Shown here piece after piece: positions 57,421-64,000 of a stretch of 64,000 nucleotides of DNA (the first letter of the stretch is position 1; every line of letters begins with the position of its first letter). Location: contig NZ_CP019426.1 of NCBI RefSeq assembly GCF_009834515.1, forward strand, positions 1,229,501-1,293,500, given 5' to 3'. Under the pieces are notes generated by a model. The model searched no databases. It was not told where the DNA came from and was given only the letters and a program-made list of their open reading frames with translations. The position numbers were made by a program, and so were the translations under genes. This DNA comes from Pseudomonas sp. R84 (lineage in GTDB: Bacteria; Pseudomonadota; Gammaproteobacteria; Pseudomonadales; Pseudomonadaceae).

Positions 57421-59130
57421 ATGCGTATCGAACCTCGTCAACTGCCCGAAACTCTGCCTTTTCTCGGTGATATTCCGCCGCTGCTGACCCGCCTGTATGC
57501 GGCGCGGGGCGTGCAATCCGAGGCAGAGCTGGACAAGAGTCTGGCGCGGTTGATCCCGTTCCAGCAACTCAAGGGCATCGACGCAGCGGTGGACCTGCTG
57601 GTGACGGCGCTGGAACAGCGCCAGCGCATCCTCATCGTCGGTGACTTCGATGCGGACGGTGCGACGGCCAGCACTGTTGGCATGCTTGGCTTGCGTCTGC
57701 TCGGTGCAGCACATGTCGATTATCTGGTACCGAACCGCTTTGAATATGGCTATGGCCTGACTCCGGAAATCGTCGAAGTTGCGATGACCCGCGAGCCGCA
57801 TTTGCTGGTCACCGTGGACAACGGCATCTCCAGCGTCGAAGGCGTGGCTGCCGCCAAACGCCATGGCCTGAAAGTGCTGATCACCGATCACCACTTGCCC
57901 GGCGATGAACTGCCACTGGCTGATGCGCTGGTCAACCCGAACCAGCCCGGTTGCGAGTTCCCGAGCAAGGCGCTGGCCGGCGTCGGGGTGATTTTTTATG
58001 TGCTGATGGCGTTGCGCGCGCGTTTGCGCAGCCTCGGCTGGTACGAGAACAAGCCGCAGCCGAACATTGGCGAACTGCTTGATCTGGTGGCGCTGGGCAG
58101 CGTCGCTGACGTGGTGCCGCTGGACGCCAATAACCGGATTCTGGTGCATCAGGGCCTCGAACGAATTCGCGCTGGTCGCGCACGGCCGGGCATCAAAGCG
58201 ATACTTGAAGTCGCCAAGCGTGACGCTGCACGCATTACCTCCACCGATCTCGGTTTCATCGTCGGCCCGCGGCTGAATGCCGCCGGACGGCTGGATGACA
58301 TGAGTCTGGGCATCGAGTGCCTGCTGACCGGCGACGCCAATCTGGCCCGGGAAATGGCCGCGCAACTCGACGGCATGAACCAGGATCGTAAATCCATCGA
58401 GCAGGGCATGCAGCGTGAAGCGCTGGCGCAGCTCAAGGACTTGCCGGTGGAGTCGATGCCGTTTGGTCTGTGCCTGTTCGATCCGGAATGGCACCAGGGC
58501 GTGATCGGTATTCTCGCGTCGCGGATGAAAGAGCGTTACTTCCGTCCGACCATTGCCTTTGCTGATGCCGGTGATGGTTTGCTCAAAGGCTCGGGCCGTT
58601 CGGTGCAGGGCTTCCACATTCGTGACGCGTTGAGCGTGGTGGCGGCGCAGCATCCAAACCTGATCGCCAAGTACGGCGGCCACGCAATGGCGGCCGGTCT
58701 GACCTTGCCGCAGGAGAATTTTCCGCTTTTCGCCGAGGCCTTTGACGCTGAAGTGCGTAGGCAACTTCGCGAAGACGACCTGACCGGGCGCATGCTGACC
58801 GATGGCACGCTGGCGGTTGAAGAGTTCCACCTCGAACTGGCCCGCGCGCTGCGTCACGCCGGGCCTTGGGGGCAGCACTTCCCGGAGCCGCTGTTTCATG
58901 GCGTGTTTCAGTTGGTCGAACAGCGGGTGGTCGGTGAACGGCATTTGAAAGTGGTGCTGAAGAGCGAGTGTGGCTCGGTGAAACTGGACGGTATTGCGTT
59001 TGGGATTGACCGGGATATCTGGCCGAATCCGACGATCAAGTGGGTTGAGCTCGCCTATAAGCTCGACGTTAACGAGTTTCGGGGTAATGAGACCGTTCAG
59101 TTGATGATTGCTCATATCGAACCGCGCTGA
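57421..59130 (+). CDS. recJ: Single-stranded-DNA exonuclease RecJ
   Basis: A 569-residue 5'-3' exonuclease for recombination and mismatch repair. DHH-family motifs are clear: ILIVGDFDADGATAS (about residues 71-85), VTVDNGISS, VLITDHHLPGDELP (about 153-166) and the DHHA1 region KGSGRSVQGFHIRDAL with KYGGHAMAAGLTL. The C-terminal OB fold ends KLDVNEFRGNETVQLMIAHIEP. Length matches E. coli RecJ (577). Confidence 0.97.
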   Translation: MRIEPRQLPETLPFLGDIPPLLTRLYAARGVQSEAELDKSLARLIPFQQLKGIDAAVDLLVTALEQRQRILIVGDFDADGATASTVGMLGLRLLGAAHVDYLVPNRFEYGYGLTPEIVEVAMTREPHLLVTVDNGISSVEGVAAAKRHGLKVLITDHHLPGDELPLADALVNPNQPGCEFPSKALAGVGVIFYVLMALRARLRSLGWYENKPQPNIGELLDLVALGSVADVVPLDANNRILVHQGLERIRAGRARPGIKAILEVAKRDAARITSTDLGFIVGPRLNAAGRLDDMSLGIECLLTGDANLAREMAAQLDGMNQDRKSIEQGMQREALAQLKDLPVESMPFGLCLFDPEWHQGVIGILASRMKERYFRPTIAFADAGDGLLKGSGRSVQGFHIRDALSVVAAQHPNLIAKYGGHAMAAGLTLPQENFPLFAEAFDAEVRRQLREDDLTGRMLTDGTLAVEEFHLELARALRHAGPWGQHFPEPLFHGVFQLVEQRVVGERHLKVVLKSECGSVKLDGIAFGIDRDIWPNPTIKWVELAYKLDVNEFRGNETVQLMIAHIEPR

Positions 59131-59134
59131 AGAT

Positions 59135-59208
59135 CAAAAGATCGCAGCCTTCGGCAGCTCCTACATAGAAGTGCGCTCTGTAGGAGCTGCCGCAGGCTGC
59201 GATCTTTT
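59135..59208. repeat. REPIN (GATCGCAGCCT type)
   Basis: ATCAAAAGATCGCAGCCTTC...GCTCCTAC and an inverted copy ending GCAGGCTGCGATCTTTTC, a few bases after the recJ stop. Confidence 0.88.
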
Positions 59209-59383
59209 CTTGAATTTCCCCCGATCCCCCGTTGTCGACTAGGCTCTAAGCACTGCTTGATTGGCCTTGTGACGTCTTGTCGAATTTTTTGCCCGCGGGG
59301 GCGGGTGCTGCACCTTTTTCCTGTCACTCGTCGACTATTCAAACAGAACCCTGGAGCCTGCCCACTGATTTGAGAGGTGCCCC

Positions 59384-60490
59384 ATGAGTCTGCTGCTTGA
59401 ACCCTTCACTCTTCGTCAACTGACCCTGCCCAACCGCATCGCTGTATCACCGATGTGCCAGTACTCCAGCGTCGACGGTCTGGCCAACGACTGGCATCTG
59501 GTGCACCTCGGCAGCCGCGCGGTGGGTGGCGCCGGCCTGGTATTCACTGAAGCCACGGCGGTCACCGCCGATGGGCGAATCACCGCCGAAGACCTCGGCC
59601 TGTGGAACGACGAACAGATCGAACCGCTGCAACGCATCACCCGCTTCATCACGTCTCAGGGCGCGGTTGCCGGCATTCAACTAGCCCACGCCGGGCGCAA
59701 GGCCAGCACCCATCGGCCGTGGATTGGCAAGCATGGCAGCGTCAAACCCGATGATGGTGGCTGGACCCCGGTAGGGCCGTCACCGATTGCCTTTGACCCA
59801 CAACACACGCAACCGAAACAGCTGGATGAAGGGCAGATCGCCGACGTTATTCAGGCCTTTGTCGATGCCGCCAAACGTGCGTTGAAGGCGGGTTTCAGTG
59901 TGGTTGAGGTGCACGCGGCGCATGGTTATCTGCTGCATCAGTTTCTTTCGCCGTTGAGCAATCAGCGCCGCGATCAATATGGTGGCTCTTTTGAAAACCG
60001 TATTCGGCTGGTGCTGCAGGTTACCGAGGCGGTGAGGGCGGTCTGGCCTGAGGAGTTGCCGGTGTTTGTCCGCGTATCCGCCACCGACTGGGTGGAGGAC
60101 GGCTGGAACCCGGACGAAACCGTAGAGCTGGCGCGACGCCTGCACACGTTGGGCGCGGACCTGATCGATGTGTCGTCGGGCGGGACAGCGGCCAACGCGG
60201 AAATTCCGGTTGGGCCGGGTTATCAGACGCGTTTCGCCGAACGTGTGCGTAAGGAGTCAGGCATCGCCACAGGCACCGTGGGAATGATTACCGAGCCGGC
60301 GCAGGCCGAACACATTCTGCGCACCTGTCAGGCCGACATCATCTTCCTCGCCCGCGAGTTGCTGCGTGATCCGTACTGGCCGCTGCATGCCGACGATGAT
60401 CTGGGCGGGCGCAAAGCGGTGTGGCCGGCGCAGTATCAGCGCGCGACTCATCGTGATCAGCCGATTCATGAGTCTGATTTGCGCGATTGA
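59384..60490 (+). CDS. NADH:flavin oxidoreductase, Old Yellow Enzyme family (YqjM/XenA-like)
   Basis: A 368-residue FMN-dependent ene-reductase. The N terminus LPNRIAVSPMCQYSSVDGLANDWH includes the cysteine (about residue 25) and tyrosine that mark the thermophilic-like YqjM/XenA class. GIQLAHAGRKAS and EVHAAHGYLLHQFLSPLSNQR carry the FMN- and substrate-binding residues. The physiological substrate is unknown; relatives reduce enones and nitro compounds. A gene of this type lies next to the recJ region in PAO1 also. Confidence 0.92.
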   Translation: MSLLLEPFTLRQLTLPNRIAVSPMCQYSSVDGLANDWHLVHLGSRAVGGAGLVFTEATAVTADGRITAEDLGLWNDEQIEPLQRITRFITSQGAVAGIQLAHAGRKASTHRPWIGKHGSVKPDDGGWTPVGPSPIAFDPQHTQPKQLDEGQIADVIQAFVDAAKRALKAGFSVVEVHAAHGYLLHQFLSPLSNQRRDQYGGSFENRIRLVLQVTEAVRAVWPEELPVFVRVSATDWVEDGWNPDETVELARRLHTLGADLIDVSSGGTAANAEIPVGPGYQTRFAERVRKESGIATGTVGMITEPAQAEHILRTCQADIIFLARELLRDPYWPLHADDDLGGRKAVWPAQYQRATHRDQPIHESDLRD

Positions 60491-60505
60491 GTCAGTCGCA
60501 ATAAA

Positions 60506-60546
60506 GCAAAAAGCCCCGGTCAGTGATGGCCGGGGCTTTGTTTTTG
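60506..60546. terminator. Bidirectional terminator after the OYE gene
   Basis: AAAAAGCCCCGG and CCGGGGCTTTG pair around CAGTGATGG, flanked by A and T tracts. Confidence 0.88.
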
Positions 60547-60579
60547 GAAGGTGTTTTTGTGCTGACTAGGCGGATGCTA

Positions 60580-60670
60580 TCGCGAGCAGGCTCACTCCTA
60601 CAGTTGATCTGCGTCGAACACTGATTTTGTGAACGACATATCTCCCCTGTAGGAGTGAGCCTGCTCGCGA
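60580..60670. repeat. REPIN (variant arms, reversed order)
   Basis: TCGCGAGCAGGCTCACTCCT and, inverted, TGTAGGAGTGAGCCTGCTCG, between converging genes. Confidence 0.85.
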
Positions 60671-60698
60671 TGAGGCTCAATCAGACGCTAGAGAACCC

Positions 60699-62327
60699 TC
60701 AAGGGTATTTACGCTTGTCCGGCGCCGGCGGGAAGTACTGGTACAACCAGGTCTCGCTCAACGTGCGGTCATTGGTGCGAATGAACAAACGCAGCTCCAC
60801 CGGCTCAACGCTGTCACTGGTCGGGTACCAGTCAAACAGGATCCGGTAACCCTTGATGTCATCCAGCACCAGCACGCTGAAGTCCTGCACCTTGCCGTTC
60901 GAGCAGGTCACCACCGGCTCGATCCCGGTGCCCTGCGGCAGGCGATCCAGACCACCGCCGGTGAAGTCCACGGCGAAGCGACGGGCCCAAACCGGCGGAT
61001 AATGCTCGCCCGGGGCCCAACCTTCGGTGAAACCGCCCATGCCGGAACGGGTCGCGTGCACCCGTGCCAACGGCGTACCCACTGGCGGCAATGCGCTCCA
61101 GTAAAGCTTGTAGCCATAGTTCAGCGAATCGCCGGCAGCCACCGGTTTTTTCGGTGTCCAGAACGCGACGATGTTGTCGAGGGTTTCCCCGGTTGTAGGA
61201 ATTTCCAACAGATCGATAGAGCCTTCGCCCCACGCCGTGGTCGGTTCGACCCACAGGCTCGGACGCTTGCTGTACCAGTCGACGGTGTCCTGATAGTTGG
61301 CGAATTCATGATCGGTCTGCACCAGCCCGAAACCTTTTGGATCGGTGTCGGCAAACGCATTGAATTGCAAGGTCGCCGGGTTGTTCAGCGGACGGCAGAT
61401 CCACTCGCCGTTGCCGCGCCACATCGCCAGACGATCCGAGTCGTGGATCTGCGGGTGGATGGTGTCGCACATGCGGCGCTCGTGGGTGCCGCAACTGAAC
61501 ATACTGGTCATCGGCGAAATGCCCAATTGCTCGATTGCCGTGCGCGCATTGATGTGCGCATCGACTTCCATCACCACGCGCTCGGCCTGGCAATCAATGT
61601 CGAAGCGATAGGCGCCAGTGGCACTCGGCGAGTCGAGCAGGGCATACACCACAAATCGGGTGGCGTTCTTGTCCGGTGTCTCGAACCAGAACTTGGTGAA
61701 GTCAGGGAATTCTTCGCGTTTTTTCGCGTACGTGTCGATCGCCAGGCCGCGCGCCGAGAGGCCATATTGGCCAGTGGCGTCTACCGCACGGAAATAGCTG
61801 GCGCCGAGGAACGACAACACATCGTGACGATCCAGCTCCGGCGCTTTGAACAGCTTGAAGCCGGCAAAACCGAGGTCACCCTTGAGCTGCTGGGTGTCGA
61901 CTGAAGTGTTTTCATAGTTGAACAGTGCCGGGCGGAAATGCACTTCGCGGGCAGTGCGCGTCTTGGCGTCGACGCTGTACATGCGCACCGGCTGACGGAA
62001 GCCCATGCCGACGTGGAAGAACTGCACGTCGAGTTGGCCCTTGTTCTCCTTCCACAGCGAATGCTCGCCGTCGTAACGGATCGCATTGAAGTTCTGCGGG
62101 GTCATGGTCGCCAGGGTCGGCGGCAGCACCTGTTTGGTGTCCTGATAGGCGCTGCCAGCCAGTTGCTTGGCCTGGCGCTTCAGCGCTTCGAAGTCGAAGG
62201 CCTGAGCCTCGCCATCGGCGGCGCCGCCATTGGCCGCCCACGCGCGGGTGGCCAGCAGGCCAGTGGCCGAAAGACCGGTGTAAGCCGCAATGGCCATGGA
62301 CGCTTTGAGCAAATTCCTGCGGTGCAT
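60699..62327 (-). CDS. opgD: Glucan biosynthesis protein D (OpgD/MdoD)
   Basis: A 542-residue periplasmic protein for osmoregulated periplasmic glucan structure. The N terminus [20 protein letters not shown] is a twin-arginine signal, and a cut after ATRAWA is likely. The body has the MdoG/OpgG-D fold: [64 protein letters not shown] chose the ATG at 62327; an upstream frame to 62417 lacks similarity. Use of the Tat path fits known OpgD proteins. Confidence 0.94.
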   Translation of the reverse strand: MHRRNLLKASMAIAAYTGLSATGLLATRAWAANGGAADGEAQAFDFEALKRQAKQLAGSAYQDTKQVLPPTLATMTPQNFNAIRYDGEHSLWKENKGQLDVQFFHVGMGFRQPVRMYSVDAKTRTAREVHFRPALFNYENTSVDTQQLKGDLGFAGFKLFKAPELDRHDVLSFLGASYFRAVDATGQYGLSARGLAIDTYAKKREEFPDFTKFWFETPDKNATRFVVYALLDSPSATGAYRFDIDCQAERVVMEVDAHINARTAIEQLGISPMTSMFSCGTHERRMCDTIHPQIHDSDRLAMWRGNGEWICRPLNNPATLQFNAFADTDPKGFGLVQTDHEFANYQDTVDWYSKRPSLWVEPTTAWGEGSIDLLEIPTTGETLDNIVAFWTPKKPVAAGDSLNYGYKLYWSALPPVGTPLARVHATRSGMGGFTEGWAPGEHYPPVWARRFAVDFTGGGLDRLPQGTGIEPVVTCSNGKVQDFSVLVLDDIKGYRILFDWYPTSDSVEPVELRLFIRTNDRTLSETWLYQYFPPAPDKRKYP

Positions 62328-62719
62328 AAATACAACCTGTCGTGAGCAATCCCGCGCCGTTCCTGGCACGTGCTGGATCAGAAATAACGGTTCGGACAAG
62401 CCTTCGGCCAAACGCAACGGACTATTAACAGATGCCCGCTAGCTTAAACGGTTCGCTCGCAATGCAAAATTCGTTGATTCACCGCGCCAGTGTGTCAATG
62501 AAACAAGACATGTCGGTTAAATATCTGACAGGGCATTCTGATTTACACGGCATATCTGCTTTTTTCGACTAATTACTCTAAAAACCGCTTTTCAGCGCCG
62601 ATTTAATTTCTATTCTATGGGCATGACCGGTGCTGACCGGTAGGGCACACGGCGCTGCTGTAAGGGGCAGGGCGATGTGGTGGTTTAGCAATTCTTTGAA
62701 GTATTGAAGGACATCGTCC
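62328..62719. promoter_or_regulatory. Intergenic region between opgD and a small gene
   Basis: These 392 bases are AT-richer than the surroundings and hold no convincing gene. TATTCT near 62612 is a -10-like box for the rightward gene. A direct repeat GACCGGT occurs twice near 62624-62640. Nothing else was recognised. Confidence 0.35.
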
Positions 62720-62905
62720 ATGGCAAAAATACAAGGGATCACCGACATGTTGGGCATCTTTCCCTGCCTCGGCAGCGGCCGCAAAAGGCGTCGGCTCAGC
62801 TCTGACGAAGTAAAACTGGTGGAGCGATATCGGGAGCTTTCGGAGAACGACCGGATTGCGATGCGGTATCTGGTGGATGCGATGCGGAGTGTTTCGCGGT
62901 TTTAA
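62720..62905 (+). CDS. Small hypothetical protein (61 aa)
   Basis: A 61-residue basic protein, MAKIQGITDMLGIFPCLGSG followed by a run of arginines and the helix LVERYRELSENDRIAMRYLVDAMRS. That C-terminal helix resembles the tail of some XRE-type regulators, but no DNA-binding domain is present. GAAGGA lies eight bases upstream, supporting translation. Its stop overlaps, tail to tail, the stop of the next gene. Function unknown. Confidence 0.7.
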   Translation: MAKIQGITDMLGIFPCLGSGRKRRRLSSDEVKLVERYRELSENDRIAMRYLVDAMRSVSRF

Positions 62906-63108
62906 CGCTGGGGTGGGCACCGTGAAAGCCATTTGGCTTTTACGGTGGCCAGGTCAATCAAATTGCCCGCGTCGGCATCGGTGATGCCGACGTGAATGGC
63001 TTTCTGAAGCTCGGCATTGTCGTTTAGTTTCAGGTAAGAGATCGCAAAGCTTTCATCACAGGGAATGACTTCCTCAATCTGAGGAGGTTTGAGAAAAGTT
63101 CTACTCAT
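62902..63108 (-). CDS. Small hypothetical protein (68 aa)
   Basis: A 68-residue frame, MSRTFLKPPQIEEVIPCDES then LKLNDNAELQKAIHVGITDADAGNLIDLATVKAKWL. I do not recognise it. The upstream binding site is weak, but the composition is protein-like, and a terminator-like repeat lies just upstream on its 5' side. It converges on the 61-residue gene with stop codons overlapping by four bases. Confidence 0.5.
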   Translation of the reverse strand: MSRTFLKPPQIEEVIPCDESFAISYLKLNDNAELQKAIHVGITDADAGNLIDLATVKAKWLSRCPPQR

Positions 63109-63135
63109 CTGAATCAACTCGCTAGAGGGGACGCG

Positions 63136-63180
63136 CTAAACCTGTGGCGAGGGAGCTAGCTTCCTCGCCACAGGTTTTTT
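63136..63180 (-). terminator. Long perfect hairpin: terminator and GTGGCGAGGGAGC-type repeat
   Basis: AAACCTGTGGCGAGG and CCTCGCCACAGGTTT pair perfectly around GAGCTAGCTT, followed on the plus strand by T bases. The sequence is also a recurring P. fluorescens palindrome family. It lies between two minus-strand genes, so its natural direction is uncertain. Confidence 0.75.
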
Positions 63181-63191
63181 GTTTATGAGCC

Positions 63192-63698
63192 TTAGCTGCA
63201 AGTGCTCAGAACCGGAGACGGCCGCTGGCCGCGCATCAACTCCGGCACATCCCGCCATTTGACCCACGCCTGCTGTTGCCAGTGCAGCAGCGGCACGGTA
63301 ACGCCTGCCCAATGCATTGAGCTCAAGCTCGGGTGGTTTTCCACAGGGCTTGATTGGGTTTCGCGCAGCATCGGGATGACTTCATGGCTCAGCCATTGTC
63401 GCAGGTGTCGGTTTTCCGGGACGAAGTGATGGACGAGCAGGGCGAACAGGCCAGACTCGCTGACCATCGCGCAATCGATGATTTCGCCGTCCCGACGCAG
63501 AAGGACATGGCGACGCTGATCGGGATCGAGTTTCAGGGTGAGGCGTTCGTTCAGGGGGTAACCCATCAAGCGACCGAGATCTTGCACGCAGAACCAGGCT
63601 TCGTGGTCTTGCATGAAGGCGTGGAGGAAGCGGTTGTGGCGGGTGAAGGCGGTGGGGGTGAAGTGCGTTGAAGGTGGATTCTGGATTTGCGTAGACAT
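63192..63698 (-). CDS. Bro-N domain protein (phage antirepressor-like)
   Basis: A 168-residue protein. The Bro-N domain occupies about residues 18-115: FTRHNRFLHAFMQDHEAWFCVQDLGRLMGYP, then DGEIIDCAMVSESGLFALLVHHF and RHLRQWLSHEVIPMLRE. The remaining 50 residues have no known domain. Bro-N proteins are DNA-binding antirepressors of phages and often occur as isolated chromosomal copies in pseudomonads. GGAAG lies seven bases before the ATG. A long structured leader precedes it. Confidence 0.85.
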   Translation of the reverse strand: MSTQIQNPPSTHFTPTAFTRHNRFLHAFMQDHEAWFCVQDLGRLMGYPLNERLTLKLDPDQRRHVLLRRDGEIIDCAMVSESGLFALLVHHFVPENRHLRQWLSHEVIPMLRETQSSPVENHPSLSSMHWAGVTVPLLHWQQQAWVKWRDVPELMRGQRPSPVLSTCS

Positions 63699-63960
63699 GT
63701 AGTGACTTCCGTTTCGAGTTGGAAAGTCGCCACCAATTCTTCGAAAAATTGGGTGGCGAGCCGAGTGGCGTTCGAAGTCGGGTTACTTCCTGTCGAAACG
63801 GTAAAGCCGGAAGGCCCGCGCCACACGGCCCGCCATAAAGCAGAACTGAAGTTGTGAAAAAGCCGCAGTTCAATGGAGGGCATGCAAGCACCGTTTTGAC
63901 AGTTTCCGGCTTCGACCCCGGATCGCTGAATTAACAGCGACGGGATAAAGCCTATCGGTC
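63699..63960 (-). ncRNA. Structured leader of the Bro-N gene (candidate RNA element, copy B)
   Basis: Read on the minus strand: hairpin TCGCTG/CAGCGA (63923-63940). Arm X (63890-63912) can pair with X' (63790-63812) either as 9 perfect bp (63904-63912 with 63804-63812) or as 12 of 13 (63890-63902 with 63790-63802). Arm Y (63819-63834) pairs with Y' (63755-63770), with 14 Watson-Crick pairs, one G-U and one mismatch. X and Y cross. TCGAAACGG at 63709-63717 (next to the GGAAG binding site) can pair with 63793-63801 of X'. A further hairpin lies at 63727-63759. Same order of parts as the leader at 23.9 kb. Confidence 0.58.
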
Positions 63961-64000
63961 AGGCGCTTGCGGCGACAAGTCTACCCTTTCGCCACACATC
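63961..64000. other. Right edge of window
   Basis: Forty bases upstream of the Bro-N leader; no feature can be called. The promoter of the leader transcript may lie here or beyond the edge. Confidence 0.3.

Overview
The window is a stretch of a Pseudomonas chromosome, most probably from the P. fluorescens group. The reasons are GC-rich coding sequence, protein sequences and gene order typical of Pseudomonas (yejK-hupN-rlmF-valS-holC-pepA-lptFG, lepA-lepB-rnc-era-recO-pdxJ, mltF-purL, nagRABFE, ffh-rpsP-rimM-trmD-rplS, xerD-dsbC-hom-thrC, yaeQ-recJ), and a dense scatter of P. fluorescens-type REP/REPIN elements between genes. Most of it is core genome. No rRNA, tRNA, CRISPR array or transposase was seen.

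Layout. 1-8.0 kb: nucleoid proteins (YejK partial, HupN), an rRNA methyltransferase, ValS, the DNA polymerase chi subunit and PepA. 8.0-10.7 kb: a transposase-less inverted-repeat element followed by the LPS exporter genes lptFG. 10.7-16.9 kb: LepA, signal peptidase, RNase III, Era, RecO, PdxJ. 17.0-23.0 kb: MltF, PurL and a NIF3/YqfO-like protein. 23.0-24.7 kb: the main accessory region, with an intergenic repeat block, a tandem 111-112 bp array and a structured leader in front of a DUF6124 gene. 24.7-32.0 kb: the N-acetylglucosamine operon nagR-nagA-nagB-nagF-nagE (minus strand). 32-36.8 kb: an L,D-transpeptidase, two Nudix hydrolases, a gamma-carbonic anhydrase, small proteins and PurT. 36.9-40.6 kb: an MFS transporter, a CNNM/CorC-like protein and a CcsA-like protein. 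40.8-44.5 kb: Ffh, a second inverted-repeat element, then the rpsP-rimM-trmD-rplS operon. 44.6-51.9 kb: a thioesterase, a cation/proton antiporter, XerD, DsbC, Hom and ThrC. 52-54.5 kb: remnants of a two-component system and a DUF3509 protein. 54.5-60.5 kb: a solute-binding-like protein, a CoA transferase, YaeQ, RecJ and an OYE-family reductase. 60.6-64 kb: OpgD, small unknown genes and a Bro-N gene with a second structured leader.

Main discovery. Two long leaders, at 23.93-24.18 kb (plus strand, before a DUF6124 gene) and 63.70-63.96 kb (minus strand, before a Bro-N gene), share one architecture although the downstream proteins are unrelated. Each has a small hairpin, then arms X, Y, X' and Y' that pair in a crossing (pseudoknot or mutually exclusive) order, then a 9-nt segment Z that can also pair with X'. 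Helix Y-Y' is about 16 bp in both copies, with G-U pairs and at least one compensatory U-A to C-G change between copies. This points to a conserved structured RNA, possibly a cis-regulator, that I cannot match to a named family. Other points of interest are two transposase-less palindromic elements, a sensor kinase that has lost its kinase half beside a receiver protein with altered active-site residues, likely Crc/Hfq sites on both PTS genes, and an unusual junction of gene blocks (lptG|lepA and pdxJ|mltF).
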